64,000 nt of DNA from Corynebacterium anserum (GTDB lineage: Bacteria > Actinomycetota > Actinomycetes > Mycobacteriales > Mycobacteriaceae): NCBI RefSeq assembly GCF_014262665.1, contig NZ_CP046883.1, forward strand, positions 1,302,001-1,366,000, read 5' to 3'. A model generated the notes under the pieces. The model saw only the letters and a list, made by a program, of their open reading frames with translations, was not told the DNA's origin and ran no database searches. How positions within the stretch are numbered: the stretch's first letter is position 1; every line of letters begins with the position of its first letter. Positions 1-9,855 of the stretch are shown one piece after another. The translations under genes were made by a program, and so were the position numbers.

Positions 1-2173
1 CACCTAATCGCAAAGAAAGACTGATCCGATTCCGCTCCACATCAACATCTATAACCCGCACCCTAACCACTTGTCCCGAGGAGACGACGTCGTGCGGATC
101 GTTAACGTACGTGTCACTCATAGCTGAAATGTGAACCAGCCCATCGTGGTGAACTCCTACGTCCACGAACGCGCCAAAGGCTGCAACATTTGTGACCGTT
201 CCTTCAAGAACCATGCCGGGGACGAGGTCGGTAACCTTCTCCACCCCATCGGCTAGTGACGCGGTCTTGAAGCTAGGACGTGGGTCTCGTCCGGGCTTAT
301 CCAACTCCGACAGCACATCCGTCACTGTGGGGATGCCGAACGTCTCATCAGCGAAATCTGCTGGATTAATTCCTGCAAGTACTGCGCTATTTCCGATGAG
401 ATCGGGCACTGGCAAGCCGGTGACATCAACAATTCTGTGAACAAGAGGATAGGCCTCCGGATGCACCGCTGAAGCGTCCAGTGGATCAAGTCCCTCGCGA
501 ATGCGCAAGAAACCCGCTGCTTGTTGGAAGGCTTTCGGGCCAAGACGGGGCACTTTTAATAACTCCTTACGAGACTGAAATGCCCCGTGCTCGTCACGAA
601 ACGCGACGATATTCTCTGCCACAGTCTGGTTCACCCCCGCCACCCGCTGGAGCAGTTGAGTGGAGGCAGTGTTCAAGTCCACACCCACGGAGTTCACGGC
701 ATCCTCCACCACGATGTCCAGCTCAGCAGCAAGCAGAGTTTGATTCACATCGTGCTGGTACTGACCAACACCGATGGACTTCGGATCAATTTTTACTAAC
801 TCGGCTAATGGATCTTGAAGACGGCGGGCAATCGACACGGCGCCGCGTAATGCCACATCCATCTCTGGAAATTCCGTCGCCGCAACTTCTGACGCGGAAT
901 AGACGGAAGCTCCAGCCTCGGAAACGATCACGGCCTGCGGTTTTTTGGCTCCTGCAGCAGAGACGAGCTCTGCCACCTCACGGGCTAGTTTCTCCGTTTC
1001 CCGCGACGCCGTGCCATTGCCCACGGCCAACAACTCCACATGATGCACCGCAACGAGTTCAGCCAAAATGGTGCGCGCATGTTCCCACGCGGTGGTACCG
1101 CTGTGGGGATAGACGATAACCGTATCTAGTACTTTTCCAGTGGCATCCACGACGGCACACTTCACACCGTTGCGATAACCCGGATCAAGCCCCAGTGTCG
1201 CGCGCTGTCCGGCAGGAGCTGCCAAAAGAAGGTCTTTCACGTTGCGGGAAAAAACTTCCACCGCTCCACGATCAGCCTTCTCTTTAAGTTTCATCCGCAC
1301 GTCGACTGCAGAACTCACAGACAGCTTCGTGCGCCAAGCAAAGCGCACACACTCTGCCCGAAATTGATCCGCCTTGTCTCCCCGCGGAGTCAGTCCCCCA
1401 TCTTCAGCGATAATGTGCTCAAAAAACTGATCGTTGTCAGTCGTGCCGTGCCCATCACCAGTAGAAAAACTGACGTGAAGCACACCTTCTTTTTCTCCAC
1501 GTAGAAGCGCGAGAATGCGGTGGCTAGGTAGAGCGTGGAAGGGCTCCGAAAAATCAAAGTAGTCACGGTATTTCGCTCCGGCCTCTTTTTTACCGTCCAC
1601 CACACTCGAGCTGGCATAGCCGCGGGAGAAATACTCCTGACGTACACGACCCACAATATCCGCGTTCGTAGCGAGATCTTCGACGACAATGTGACGAGCG
1701 CCGGTCAGTACAGCACTGGCGTCGTCGAAACCTTCGGTGAGGAATTGAGCAGCTAACGCCACCGGCTCCTCATCGACCCCCTCCAGCAGCTGCCGAGCCA
1801 ACGGCTCCAAACCAGCCTCGCGGGCGATCGAGGCTTTCGTGCGGCGTTTCGTCTTATACGGAAGATAGAGATCTTCAAGCCGAGCCTTCGTGTCTACTGC
1901 CAGGATCTCACGCTTAAGCTCATCGGTGAGTTTGCCCTGAGAGTCAATGGATTCCAGAACAGTCGTCTTACGATCTTCCAACTCACGAAGATACTGAAGT
2001 CGACTTTCCAAGGTGCGGAGTTGAGAATCATCCAAGCCACCAGTCATTTCCTTGCGGTACCGAGCAATGAAAGGAACGGTATTCCCTTCATCCAGCAAAG
2101 CGATCGTCGCCACCACATTCTTTTCCGCAACACCGAGTTCTTCAGCAATCGTCTGGGCAATCATTCCGCTCAT
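1..2173 (-). CDS. tex: Tex-family RNA-binding transcription accessory protein, C-terminus cut by window edge
   Basis: Tex (YhgF) proteins bind RNA and associate with transcription in the cytoplasm. About 724 codons lie inside the window; family members are usually about 770 residues, so roughly 40 C-terminal residues lie beyond base 1. Visible in order: an N-terminal helical Tex_N region starting MSGMIAQTIAEELGV, a YqgF/RNase-H-like region near residue 330 (TLGLDPGYRNGVKCAVVD), a helix-hairpin-helix part near residue 510-560, and an S1 RNA-binding domain from about residue 648 (GMVLEGTVTNVAAFGAFVD). The frame is open through the left edge. The ATG at 2173 lies one base after the TAA of the small upstream gene, so translation is probably coupled; an in-frame ATG three codons further in is an alternative start. 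The family assignment is firm; the precise role in this organism is not known. Confidence 0.93.
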   Translation of the reverse strand, partial: MSGMIAQTIAEELGVAEKNVVATIALLDEGNTVPFIARYRKEMTGGLDDSQLRTLESRLQYLRELEDRKTTVLESIDSQGKLTDELKREILAVDTKARLEDLYLPYKTKRRTKASIAREAGLEPLARQLLEGVDEEPVALAAQFLTEGFDDASAVLTGARHIVVEDLATNADIVGRVRQEYFSRGYASSSVVDGKKEAGAKYRDYFDFSEPFHALPSHRILALLRGEKEGVLHVSFSTGDGHGTTDNDQFFEHIIAEDGGLTPRGDKADQFRAECVRFAWRTKLSVSSAVDVRMKLKEKADRGAVEVFSRNVKDLLLAAPAGQRATLGLDPGYRNGVKCAVVDATGKVLDTVIVYPHSGTTAWEHARTILAELVAVHHVELLAVGNGTASRETEKLAREVAELVSAAGAKKPQAVIVSEAGASVYSASEVAATEFPEMDVALRGAVSIARRLQDPLAELVKIDPKSIGVGQYQHDVNQTLLAAELDIVVEDAVNSVGVDLNTASTQLLQRVAGVNQTVAENIVAFRDEHGAFQSRKELLKVPRLGPKAFQQAAGFLRIREGLDPLDASAVHPEAYPLVHRIVDVTGLPVPDLIGNSAVLAGINPADFADETFGIPTVTDVLSELDKPGRDPRPSFKTASLADGVEKVTDLVPGMVLEGTVTNVAAFGAFVDVGVHHDGLVHISAMSDTYVNDPHDVVSSGQVVRVRVIDVDVERNRISLSLRLG

Positions 2174-2174
2174 G

Positions 2175-2618
2175 TTAGCGCGGCTCATTCATCCGACAGA
2201 CGATGGGGACCGCGAGATCGCACTCTCGCAGCCGTCCTGCTCTCGTCCCGCCGTACCACAAAGCCTCGCTTCCATCTGGTGCGGATGGAAGAGACGCAGC
2301 GATCCTTGCAGTCACGTCACTGAATCTCGCACCTGCCGGTGCCGTGACCCCCACGACGATACGGTACAAGCTTTCTGCCATCGGTGGTTTTTCGAAGCGC
2401 TGTTCATACTCGGTGACAAGAATGTTGTCAGGTGCGCAGCCAGCGTGAATGTCCGCGACGTGGACACCCACATCGGTATAACCTTGCTCCTTCAGCGCTG
2501 TCGCTATCGCACGCACAGCGCCATCGGTCTCAGACGAACGCATGAGCACGGTGATATCGGCTATGTAAGCCTGTCGCGAGGTATCCGTCAGCAACCTTTC
2601 AATTTCATCATTGGACAT
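2175..2618 (-). CDS. Hypothetical protein, 147 aa, coupled to tex
   Basis: I do not recognise this protein. It is 147 residues, starts at an ATG with a GGAGAG-like ribosome site about 9 bases upstream, and ends one base before the tex start, so the two are very likely co-translated. The sequence has no signal peptide or membrane segment. It looks like a compact alpha/beta fold: a helical N-terminus with a stretch rich in Asp and Ala, a central part containing HVADIHAGCAPDNILV, and a Gly/Ala-rich stretch SLYRIVVGVTAPAG. There is a single Cys in the middle and one near the C-terminus (PIVCRMNEPR). Codon use looks like that of its neighbours. Its only functional hint is the tight link to tex. 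Confidence 0.7.
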   Translation of the reverse strand: MSNDEIERLLTDTSRQAYIADITVLMRSSETDGAVRAIATALKEQGYTDVGVHVADIHAGCAPDNILVTEYEQRFEKPPMAESLYRIVVGVTAPAGARFSDVTARIAASLPSAPDGSEALWYGGTRAGRLRECDLAVPIVCRMNEPR

Positions 2619-2695
2619 CTTGCTACTCTCCGCACTCTATGGCTCTTTCAGCTGCTCTGTGAGAGCAAGCGTCATGCGCCGAAAACCACCGTGGC

Positions 2696-4261
2696 CTACC
2701 CCTTGAACTGCCCTGTCACCGAAGGCGCCAAATTGGTGTAGACGTGCTTGAGTTCTTGGTATTCAGCCAAACCAGTTGGCCCTAGCTCACGTCCGTTACC
2801 GGATTGTTTCATACCTCCCCACTCTGCCTGCGGAAGATACGGGTGGAAATCATTAATCCACACAGTGCCATGACGAAGCCCTCGGGCCATGCGCTCTGCC
2901 CGCCCAATGTCGGAGGTCCATACTGCGCCGGCAAGACCGTACTCCGTGTCATTGGCGATTTTTATTGCCTCGGACTCGGAGGTGAATGTTTCGACCGTGA
3001 CCGCCGGGCCGAAAGCTTCGACGTGCACGCAATCCATATCACGGGTGCAACCATCAATCACTGTAGGTAGGTAATACATGCCTCGGGTGAGGTCGGTCTC
3101 ACCAGTTGCATGCCCCGACTTGTTATCTTCCTCCGTTGGTACACGCCCTCCGGTGAGAATTTGTGCCCCTTGCTCACGAGCCTGGTCGACATAAGCCGCG
3201 ACCTTGTCACGATGGTCCTGGGAAATGAGAGGACCGGTCTCAGCTCGCGCATCACGTGGACCGCCGATCTTGATCTGAGACGTACGCCGCACAAGTTCTT
3301 CCACAAACCTGTCATGGATCGATTCCTCCACAATCAGGCGGGAGCCAGCTGAGCACACTTGGCCAGAATGAAAAAATGCGGCGCATAAGGCGTTGTCTAC
3401 AGCTGCCTCAAAATCTGCGTCGGCGAAAATGACATTAGGATTTTTACCACCCAACTCCAGCGCCACACGTTTGATAGTATCCGCTGCATTTTTAGCGATG
3501 ATCCGGCCGGTGGCAAGGCCTCCTGTGAAAGAGACCATGTCAACATCAGGATGAGTCGATAGTGGATTGCCGCATTCCGCACCGGCTCCGGTGATGAGGT
3601 TGGCGACGCCATCGGGCAGCCCCGCCTGGGCAAAAACGTTCATCAGCATCATCGCGGTATGCGGAGTCAGTTCTGCTTGTTTAAGAACAAACGTATTTCC
3701 CGCGGCAATGGCAGGTGCTACCTTCCAACTAACTTGCAGCAGGGGGTAATTCCACGGGGTAATCAATCCGCAGACACCAACTGGTTCAGCGTCGATGCGG
3801 GAACGTACTTCGGAATCAGCAGGGTCGACTACTCGCCCCGCATGATGCGGTGCGAGGGTTCCGAAGTAGTCGAATGCATTGGCAATGTCATCCATATCAG
3901 CCAAGGACTCGTCGAGGCGCTTACCTGTATCCGCAGACTCAGCGCGAGCGAAAATCTCCTTGTTTTCGCGGATAATCTGTGCGACGCGTAAAAGTATTGC
4001 TCCTCGCTCCTGTGCGGGAACCGCTACCCATGTCCCAGAGTCGAAAGCAGCGCGAGCCGCCGCAATAGCTCTTTCCGTATCGGCCTCACTCGCCTCGGAA
4101 ACCTCGCCTACGACAGAGCCGTCAGCCGGGCACACGATGGTGCGGGTCTTTCCATCGGCAGCAGCCTCCCAGCGCCCATTAATGTAGAGGGACGCCGGAG
4201 CCGCGCCCGAGTGTACGCCCTTGAGTAATTCACAGGTTGTCGGGTCAAACAAATGAGTCAC
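2696..4261 (-). CDS. betB: Betaine-aldehyde dehydrogenase (ALDH superfamily)
   Basis: Oxidises betaine aldehyde to glycine betaine with NAD(P)+, the second step of choline-to-betaine osmoprotectant synthesis, in the cytoplasm. The 521-residue protein has the full aldehyde dehydrogenase layout: cofactor-binding PWNYPLLQ near residue 169, a FTGGLATGR glycine turn near 245, the general base Glu269 in ALELGGKNPN, and the nucleophile Cys303 in FFHSGQVCSAGSR. The start is a GTG at 4261 with AGGAGA nine bases upstream; the length is slightly above the usual 490-500 residues. It lies downstream of betT on the same strand (109 bp gap) and near the divergent betA, which is what turns a generic ALDH into a confident BetB call. 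Substrate specificity within the ALDH superfamily is inferred from this context. Confidence 0.88.
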   Translation of the reverse strand: MTHLFDPTTCELLKGVHSGAAPASLYINGRWEAAADGKTRTIVCPADGSVVGEVSEASEADTERAIAAARAAFDSGTWVAVPAQERGAILLRVAQIIRENKEIFARAESADTGKRLDESLADMDDIANAFDYFGTLAPHHAGRVVDPADSEVRSRIDAEPVGVCGLITPWNYPLLQVSWKVAPAIAAGNTFVLKQAELTPHTAMMLMNVFAQAGLPDGVANLITGAGAECGNPLSTHPDVDMVSFTGGLATGRIIAKNAADTIKRVALELGGKNPNVIFADADFEAAVDNALCAAFFHSGQVCSAGSRLIVEESIHDRFVEELVRRTSQIKIGGPRDARAETGPLISQDHRDKVAAYVDQAREQGAQILTGGRVPTEEDNKSGHATGETDLTRGMYYLPTVIDGCTRDMDCVHVEAFGPAVTVETFTSESEAIKIANDTEYGLAGAVWTSDIGRAERMARGLRHGTVWINDFHPYLPQAEWGGMKQSGNGRELGPTGLAEYQELKHVYTNLAPSVTGQFKG

Positions 4262-4369
4262 AGTCGTGTTTCTCCTAGAACATGAAAACAGTTGACGTTG
4301 ATTTCTCTATCCGTAGCGAAAAGGCATGCAGTACAGCAGAAATTGAAAGCTCACACCGCACTAAACAGC

Positions 4370-6577
4370 CTACGCATCTTCAGACCAGTCTCGAGCGGGG
4401 GCGGCCCCATCGGTCATGTCGGAAGCACCAGGAAGATCACGCTGAATGTGCAGGAATTCCAAATGCCGTTCATAGAGGTCGAGCACGTTGTTAATAAGCT
4501 GTTCCTGCGAATATCCACATACGTTGTAGCCGAGAGACCCATTTCGGTCGAAGACTTCTAAACGGTAGTACACAGAGTCGTCGCTGGTGCTTCGTGTAAA
4601 CGACGGCACTGGGTTTTCAATTGGGTAAATCTGGTAACGGAAATCGCGTTCGTCCCCGAGACTTACGGTCAGATCCAATTGCCCGACCGGCATGCCTACA
4701 ACCTGTGAACTTACTAGTACAGCATCAATACCCTGTTTCTCGAGTTCATGAGTGACTTGCTCTAGGGCTGGGCGCGCTACATTATCCAGGTAATCTTGTG
4801 CCCGTTTCGCACTTGGCCAGGTAGCAGCTCTGCTGAGTCGACGACGCCAGTGATGAGCCCCATCGCCGCCCGTACGACCTGACATTGCCCCGTGAAGAGA
4901 AATAAGACGAGCATCAGCTTGCACCGTTTCAAGCCTAAACGAACGGATGAGTCCAGCCATCACCAGGTACATCACGAAGGCAAAAGGAAGTCCCATGACA
5001 ATCGTCGCAGATTGAACTGTCGACACCCCGTCAATTTGTAGGAGCACCACAGTCAATGCTCCGACTAGCACGGACCAGAAAATGCGGCTCGTTTTTCCTC
5101 CGTCTTGGCGGGAGTCAGTGATCTTGGAGGTGAAGTTCGATAGCACCAAAGCCCCAGAATCAGCCGAGGTGATGTAAAGCAATAACCCGATGAGAGTTGC
5201 CAAACCAATCAAAAAAGTGCCACCCGGATGCAGACCCAGAAGATCATAGAACCCCTGTTCCGGAACAGCCACGGTAGTCTCCCCAAACTGCCTATTTCCT
5301 CCGTTAATGATGAGATCCAGCGCAGAGTTACCGAAGAAACTCATCCAAGCCAGAATAAAGAAGAAAGGAATAGTCAGTACTCCGAAGACAAACTGGCGTA
5401 GAGAGCGTCCGCGAGAGATACGTGCCAAGAACAAACCTACGAAGGGTGCCCATGCTACCCACCAGGCCCAGAAGAACAATGTCCAGCCCGACATCCACTC
5501 GCTGACAGCTGCTTTGTCCTCGGCATAGGCAAAGGTATCCATCGTCATACTTGGAAAACTGGCGAGGTAATCTCCAATATTCATGATTAACGCATCGAAG
5601 AGGAATGCAGTCTTTCCGGTCACGACGATCCACACCATGAGTCCGATTGCCAAATAGACATTAATCTCGGACAGCAATTTGATGCCTTTGTCCACTCCGG
5701 AGACCGCAGATGCGGTCGCGATAGCGACTGAAAGTACAACAAGGCCGATCTGAGAACCTACCCCGATTTCGATACCGAACATCAAATTTAGGCCGTAATT
5801 CAGTTGAACCACGCCAATACCTAGCGAGGCGGCAATGCCGAAGACTGTACCGAGCACCGCGGCAATGTCCACCGTATTACCTATCGGCCCGTGTACGCGC
5901 TTTCCGATCAGCGGATATAAAGCGCTACGGATCGCCAGGGGCATATGTAAGCGGTAGGCATAGTACCCAAACGCCATACCCATCAGCGCATACATTGCCC
6001 AGCCGGTGATTCCATAGTGAAATAACGCCCAGACCACTGCTTTCTTGGCAGCTTCACGACTTTCCGGTGCCATGTCGGGTGGCATGAAATATTGTGTCAC
6101 GGGCTCGGCAACGGAGAAGAACATGAGATCCACGCCAATGCCTGCGGCAAACAACATAGCTGCCCACGAAAAGAGCCGAAACTGCGGTCGCGAGTGGTCT
6201 GGCCCCAGCCGTAGCTTGCCATGCTTTGACATCGCTACCCATAGGACAAATCCCACCACAACAGTGGCGGTCAGAATGTAGAACCAACCGAGATTCGTGG
6301 AGATCCAATTGGTCACGTTCCCAAGGACAATTTCTGCATTATCTTGACCCAACCACGCCCACAACACCACCGCCAACACGCCCAGCGCGGAAATGGCGAA
6401 AACTGGCCAATTCACCTTCGGAGCACTGACCTCCCCTGGGGTATAGGATCCAAAAGAACCTGCTCTATAGGAGCCAATGATCACTTCAGGTGTGATCTCC
6501 TTGCTCTCGGAGTCTCCATTGGCACGGGATTTCTCGGAGAACGTCGCGGCACCGAAGCCATCTTCTGATCTACTCAT
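4370..6577 (-). CDS. betT: BCCT-family choline transporter, BetT type
   Basis: Sodium- or proton-coupled uptake of a quaternary ammonium compound, most likely choline, across the cytoplasmic membrane. The protein has about 12 membrane segments after a hydrophilic N-terminus of roughly 60 residues, with the tryptophan-rich BCCT signature (FFWAWWVAWAPFVGLFLARI) near residue 365. After the membrane core a cytoplasmic C-terminal domain of about 200 residues follows, as in long BetT proteins, and unlike the shorter tails of betaine carriers. I prefer the ATG at 6577 (735 aa), preceded by GAAGGAGA at 6583-6590; a TTG at 6622 would add 15 residues but has no good ribosome site. Adjacent betB and divergent betA support choline as substrate. 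The C-terminal domain of BetT is known to sense osmotic strength in other bacteria; that this copy does so is inference. Confidence 0.9.
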   Translation of the reverse strand: MSRSEDGFGAATFSEKSRANGDSESKEITPEVIIGSYRAGSFGSYTPGEVSAPKVNWPVFAISALGVLAVVLWAWLGQDNAEIVLGNVTNWISTNLGWFYILTATVVVGFVLWVAMSKHGKLRLGPDHSRPQFRLFSWAAMLFAAGIGVDLMFFSVAEPVTQYFMPPDMAPESREAAKKAVVWALFHYGITGWAMYALMGMAFGYYAYRLHMPLAIRSALYPLIGKRVHGPIGNTVDIAAVLGTVFGIAASLGIGVVQLNYGLNLMFGIEIGVGSQIGLVVLSVAIATASAVSGVDKGIKLLSEINVYLAIGLMVWIVVTGKTAFLFDALIMNIGDYLASFPSMTMDTFAYAEDKAAVSEWMSGWTLFFWAWWVAWAPFVGLFLARISRGRSLRQFVFGVLTIPFFFILAWMSFFGNSALDLIINGGNRQFGETTVAVPEQGFYDLLGLHPGGTFLIGLATLIGLLLYITSADSGALVLSNFTSKITDSRQDGGKTSRIFWSVLVGALTVVLLQIDGVSTVQSATIVMGLPFAFVMYLVMAGLIRSFRLETVQADARLISLHGAMSGRTGGDGAHHWRRRLSRAATWPSAKRAQDYLDNVARPALEQVTHELEKQGIDAVLVSSQVVGMPVGQLDLTVSLGDERDFRYQIYPIENPVPSFTRSTSDDSVYYRLEVFDRNGSLGYNVCGYSQEQLINNVLDLYERHLEFLHIQRDLPGASDMTDGAAPARDWSEDA

Positions 6578-7123
6578 GCAATTCTCCTTCTGCTCATGCA
6601 ATTGTTTTCTTTCATTACTCAACCTCGCATTTCACTCAATCCCACGCATTTCTCAAATAAAATTTTCAGAGCAGACTAACCTCGTTGACACGTCGACAGC
6701 CAACCTCTCAGCGGTGTCCATTATCCATATTTTTCCTCACATGGAGAATCTCGATCCATCTTCTCAGCCTCAACAACCATTAGTTATTCTCACCCTGAAG
6801 CTTTCCTCTACGAAACCCCTTTATGCACGTCAAGCCGCTAAATGATACACTCGTGACACCTAGCTCGAGGTAGTTTGATCGGTCAGGGTGACTAGCTACA
6901 TTGATCTTGCAGATTGCTGCTACGGCCATCCAACGGCTAGATAAGACAACCTCTATTGGGTGACTATCTCCCCTATTGTTCCTCCAGCTCCTTTCGCTTA
7001 TTTGCTGGCTTATAAGGAGCACAAAGGCATGAGATTAGAGCACCCTAATGAACCATAATGCGCAGTTAAGCGATGCCATACTTACCCAATCGGTTGGTCG
7101 TGTCCGAGTCATGTTCGAAAGGG
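6578..7123. promoter_or_regulatory. Divergent betT/betA control region
   Basis: A 546-base region without a credible gene separates the divergent betT and betA and must carry the promoters of both. I see a near-palindrome CTAGCTCGAGGTAG at 6860-6873 (two mismatched positions) and, just after it, a possible plus-strand promoter TTGATC at 6875-6880 with TACATT at 6897-6902 (16-base spacer). These are by-eye candidates only. No betI-type repressor gene lies in the window. Confidence 0.4.
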
Positions 7124-8920
7124 ATGACGCATTTGTCCATCAAGGATTTTATTTTTAAGAACCTCAAGAAGAATGACGCCAATGGTGAGATCATCTACGA
7201 TCGCCACCGCGATGTCGTCATTGTCGGTGGTGGTTCTGCCGGCTCCGTCATGGCTCGCCGCATGTCCGAAGATCCAGACGTTAGCGTCTTGGTTCTCGAG
7301 GCTGGACGCATGGATGCGTTCTTCGAACTGTTTTTGCATATGCCTTCCGGTTTCTCTTTCCCGATTGGCAATAAGCGTTATGACTGGATGTATGAGACAG
7401 AACCCGAGCCAGAGATGAACGGCCGCCGCATCCCCCATGCACGCGGCAAGGTCTTAGGAGGCTCCGGTTCTATCAACGGCATGATCTTCCAGCGGGGTAA
7501 CCCTATGGACTACGAAAAATGGGGTGCTCTACCCGGCTTAGAAAATTGGGATTATGCGCACTGCCTTCCGTATTTCAACAAGATGGAGACCGCTAAAGCT
7601 GCGGATGCCCGTGACCCCCGCCGTGGACACAACGGTCCACTGTATCTTTCCCGTGGACCTGCTACCACTCCCCTCTTCCAGTCACTATTCAAATCTGTGC
7701 AAGAGGCTGGTTATCACATCACCAACGATGTCAACGGCTACCGGCAGGAAGGTTTTGCCCCCTTTGACCGCAACATCAAGCATGGGCGCCGTGCTTCCTC
7801 TGCCCGTTGCTATCTTCACCCGGTGAAGAACCGCAAGAATCTGGATATCTGCACCAAAGCATTCACTACACGTGTTCTTTTCGAGGGAACTAAAGCGGTC
7901 GGCGTGGAATACGAGTGGAAGGGCAACACCCGGCGAGTCACCGCGGACAAGGTGATTCTCTGTGGAGGTGCCATCAATACCCCTCAACTGCTGCAACTGT
8001 CTGGCGTCGGTCCGCGGGCATTGCTCGAAGAACACGGCATTCAGGTCGTCAAGGATCTTCCTGGAGTGGGTGAGAATCTCCAAGACCACTTAGAGGTCTA
8101 TATCCAGTATGAAGTGGATACCCCATACTCATCTCAGCCCTATCTGCGAAAATGGCGCTGGCCTTTTATGGGACTGCAGTGGCTACTCACCGGTAGGGGG
8201 CCTGTCGGTACCTCCCACTTCGAGGCTGGCGGCTTTGTCCGCTCTAATGATGACGAAGACTACCCCAATCTCATGTTCCATTTCCTTCCCATGGCGGTGC
8301 GCTACGACGGTACGCCAGCCAAGGTCAAGCATGGATTCCAGTGGCATGTTGGCCCTATGTTCTCAGACACAAAGGGCTGGGTCCGTATCCAATCTGATGA
8401 CCCCCATGTGAAGCCAAAAATGCTGTTCAACTACTTGCGTACGGAACAAGACCGCCGTGAGTGGGTCGAAGCAGTGCATAAAGCACGGGAGCTCATGGAC
8501 ACTGATGCCATGGCTGAGCATGGAGCCCGAGAGTTTTCCCCGGGCCCCGCTGTGCAATCCGATGAGGAGATCCTGGAGTGGGTGCGTAATGATGGAGAAA
8601 CCGCTCTTCACCCTTCATGTACCGCAAAAATGGGTCCGGCCGACGATGAGATGGCGGTAGTCAACCCGGATACCATGGAGGTGCATGGCACTGAGGGTCT
8701 CTACGTTGTGGATGCCTCCGTTATGCCCATCATCACCAACGGCAATATCTATGCACCCGTGATGATGTTGGCGGAAAAAGCTGCGGATCTCATCCGCGGT
8801 ATCACGCCACTGGAGCCCATCCATCTGCCCTGGTACCAAGCCAAAAAGGACATGCCTCTCTACGCCGAAGGTGAGGCAATCCGCGATCACGTCAATGCTA
8901 TTCCCGGCGCTGATTTCTAG
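7124..8920 (+). CDS. betA: Choline dehydrogenase (GMC flavoprotein oxidoreductase)
   Basis: FAD enzyme oxidising choline to betaine aldehyde (and possibly on to betaine), the first step of the betaine pathway. The FAD dinucleotide-binding motif [17 protein letters not shown] lies near residue 30 of this model with the ribose-binding Glu in SVLVLEAGR. The GMC signature region [18 protein letters not shown] follows near residue 110, and the active-site His lies in [11 protein letters not shown] near residue 505. The C-terminus ([19 protein letters not shown]) is typical of BetA. The start is uncertain: ATG 7124 abuts an AAAGGG, a TTG at 7133 would be better spaced from it, and an ATG at 7073 would add 17 residues. 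All leave an N-terminal extension of about 25-45 residues compared with E. coli BetA. It is divergent from betT-betB and convergent with trmD. Confidence 0.88.
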   Translation: MTHLSIKDFIFKNLKKNDANGEIIYDRHRDVVIVGGGSAGSVMARRMSEDPDVSVLVLEAGRMDAFFELFLHMPSGFSFPIGNKRYDWMYETEPEPEMNGRRIPHARGKVLGGSGSINGMIFQRGNPMDYEKWGALPGLENWDYAHCLPYFNKMETAKAADARDPRRGHNGPLYLSRGPATTPLFQSLFKSVQEAGYHITNDVNGYRQEGFAPFDRNIKHGRRASSARCYLHPVKNRKNLDICTKAFTTRVLFEGTKAVGVEYEWKGNTRRVTADKVILCGGAINTPQLLQLSGVGPRALLEEHGIQVVKDLPGVGENLQDHLEVYIQYEVDTPYSSQPYLRKWRWPFMGLQWLLTGRGPVGTSHFEAGGFVRSNDDEDYPNLMFHFLPMAVRYDGTPAKVKHGFQWHVGPMFSDTKGWVRIQSDDPHVKPKMLFNYLRTEQDRREWVEAVHKARELMDTDAMAEHGAREFSPGPAVQSDEEILEWVRNDGETALHPSCTAKMGPADDEMAVVNPDTMEVHGTEGLYVVDASVMPIITNGNIYAPVMMLAEKAADLIRGITPLEPIHLPWYQAKKDMPLYAEGEAIRDHVNAIPGADF

Positions 8921-8971
8921 AGGATATCCACAAAAATCTTCTCGCCGGCTCTAGCCCTCCTCTCCTCGGGA

Positions 8972-9835
8972 CTATTCCTCGAGGGGAGTTCCGGCATCCA
9001 AAACCTGTTGGTCGCGTTTAGTGAGCAGCCCTGCTTCCTGTGCAGCCTCCAGCAGGTCGGGTCGGCGTGCCGCCGTTTTCAGCAGTGACTGATCACGACG
9101 CCACCTTTCCACCTTGCCATGGTTGCCACTGAGTAACACAGCTGGCACATCCAGCCCCCGCCACCGACGCGGCTTGGTGTAGCTTGGCCCCTCCAGCAAA
9201 CCATTTTGGAAACTATCGTCCTGGTGGCTTGCTGCGTTGCCCAGCACGCCCGGGATCAGGCGCACTATCGCCTCAACCATCACGAGCACCGCGACCTCCC
9301 CACCGATGAGGACATAGTCGCCAATGCTCACCTCCTCGACGCGGTAGGTGTTTGCGGCGTCGTCAACCACTCGCTGATCAATCCCTTCATAGCGCCCGCA
9401 AGCAAACACCACGTGCTTCTCCGTCGACCAACGAGCCGCCATGTCTTGTGTGAACGGCACACCAGCCGGAGTCGGCACTATCAACAGCGGCTTCGTAGTT
9501 GGGGATTCCTCGCCGAGCCGGGGTGCAGCGGCGTCGGAAGAAGAGGTCCCCAACAATCGATGGGGAACCGAGGAAATCAAGTCAGAACAACTCGCTGCCG
9601 GCCCAGTGCCCGCAGCGACATCATCCAATGCTGGCCCCCATACCGAAGGCTTCATCACCATGCCTGGCCCGCCGCCATAAGGACTATCATCTACTGCCTG
9701 GTGGACATCGCTAGTCCACTCCCGCAGGTTGTGTACACCAACCTGAATAATGTCCTGTTCGATAGCCTTGCCCAATAATGCATGGCGCAGTGGCTCAAGG
9801 TATTCGGGGAAGATCGTCAACACATCTAGGCGCAT
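8972..9835 (-). CDS. trmD: tRNA (guanine-37-N1)-methyltransferase
   Basis: SAM-dependent SPOUT methyltransferase that makes m1G37 next to the anticodon and so prevents frameshifting. The deep trefoil-knot motifs are present: the N-terminal MRLDVLTIFPEY, DDSPYGGGPGMVMKP near residue 50, CGRYEGIDQRV near residue 147, and SIGDYVLIGGEVAVLV near 170. At 287 residues it is longer than the usual 230-250, because of a Ser/Ala/Pro-rich insert at about residues 79-115, between the GGGPGM segment and LLIVPTPAGVPF. The ATG at 9835 has GGAGGGG about 10 bases upstream. It lies 20 bp downstream of rimM, the usual partner, and ends convergent with betA. The conserved knot makes loss of function unlikely despite the insert. 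Confidence 0.96.
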   Translation of the reverse strand: MRLDVLTIFPEYLEPLRHALLGKAIEQDIIQVGVHNLREWTSDVHQAVDDSPYGGGPGMVMKPSVWGPALDDVAAGTGPAASCSDLISSVPHRLLGTSSSDAAAPRLGEESPTTKPLLIVPTPAGVPFTQDMAARWSTEKHVVFACGRYEGIDQRVVDDAANTYRVEEVSIGDYVLIGGEVAVLVMVEAIVRLIPGVLGNAASHQDDSFQNGLLEGPSYTKPRRWRGLDVPAVLLSGNHGKVERWRRDQSLLKTAARRPDLLEAAQEAGLLTKRDQQVLDAGTPLEE

Positions 9836-9855
9836 CTAGTTAGCCCCTCCATAGA

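Noticed and set aside
2052..2741. Plus-strand open frame of 229 codons over the 147-aa gene
   Set aside because: It runs antisense through the small gene and the betB end; its composition is Arg/His/Cys-rich, as in shadow frames, and it has no ribosome site.
6578..6622. Upstream TTG start for betT
   Set aside because: The ATG at 6577 has a much better ribosome site, and the extra 15 residues have no family counterpart.
8959..8991. Stem-loop CTCTCCTCG/CGAGGGGAG as a betA-trmD terminator
   Set aside because: It overlaps the trmD coding end, contains a mismatch, and has no T-run.
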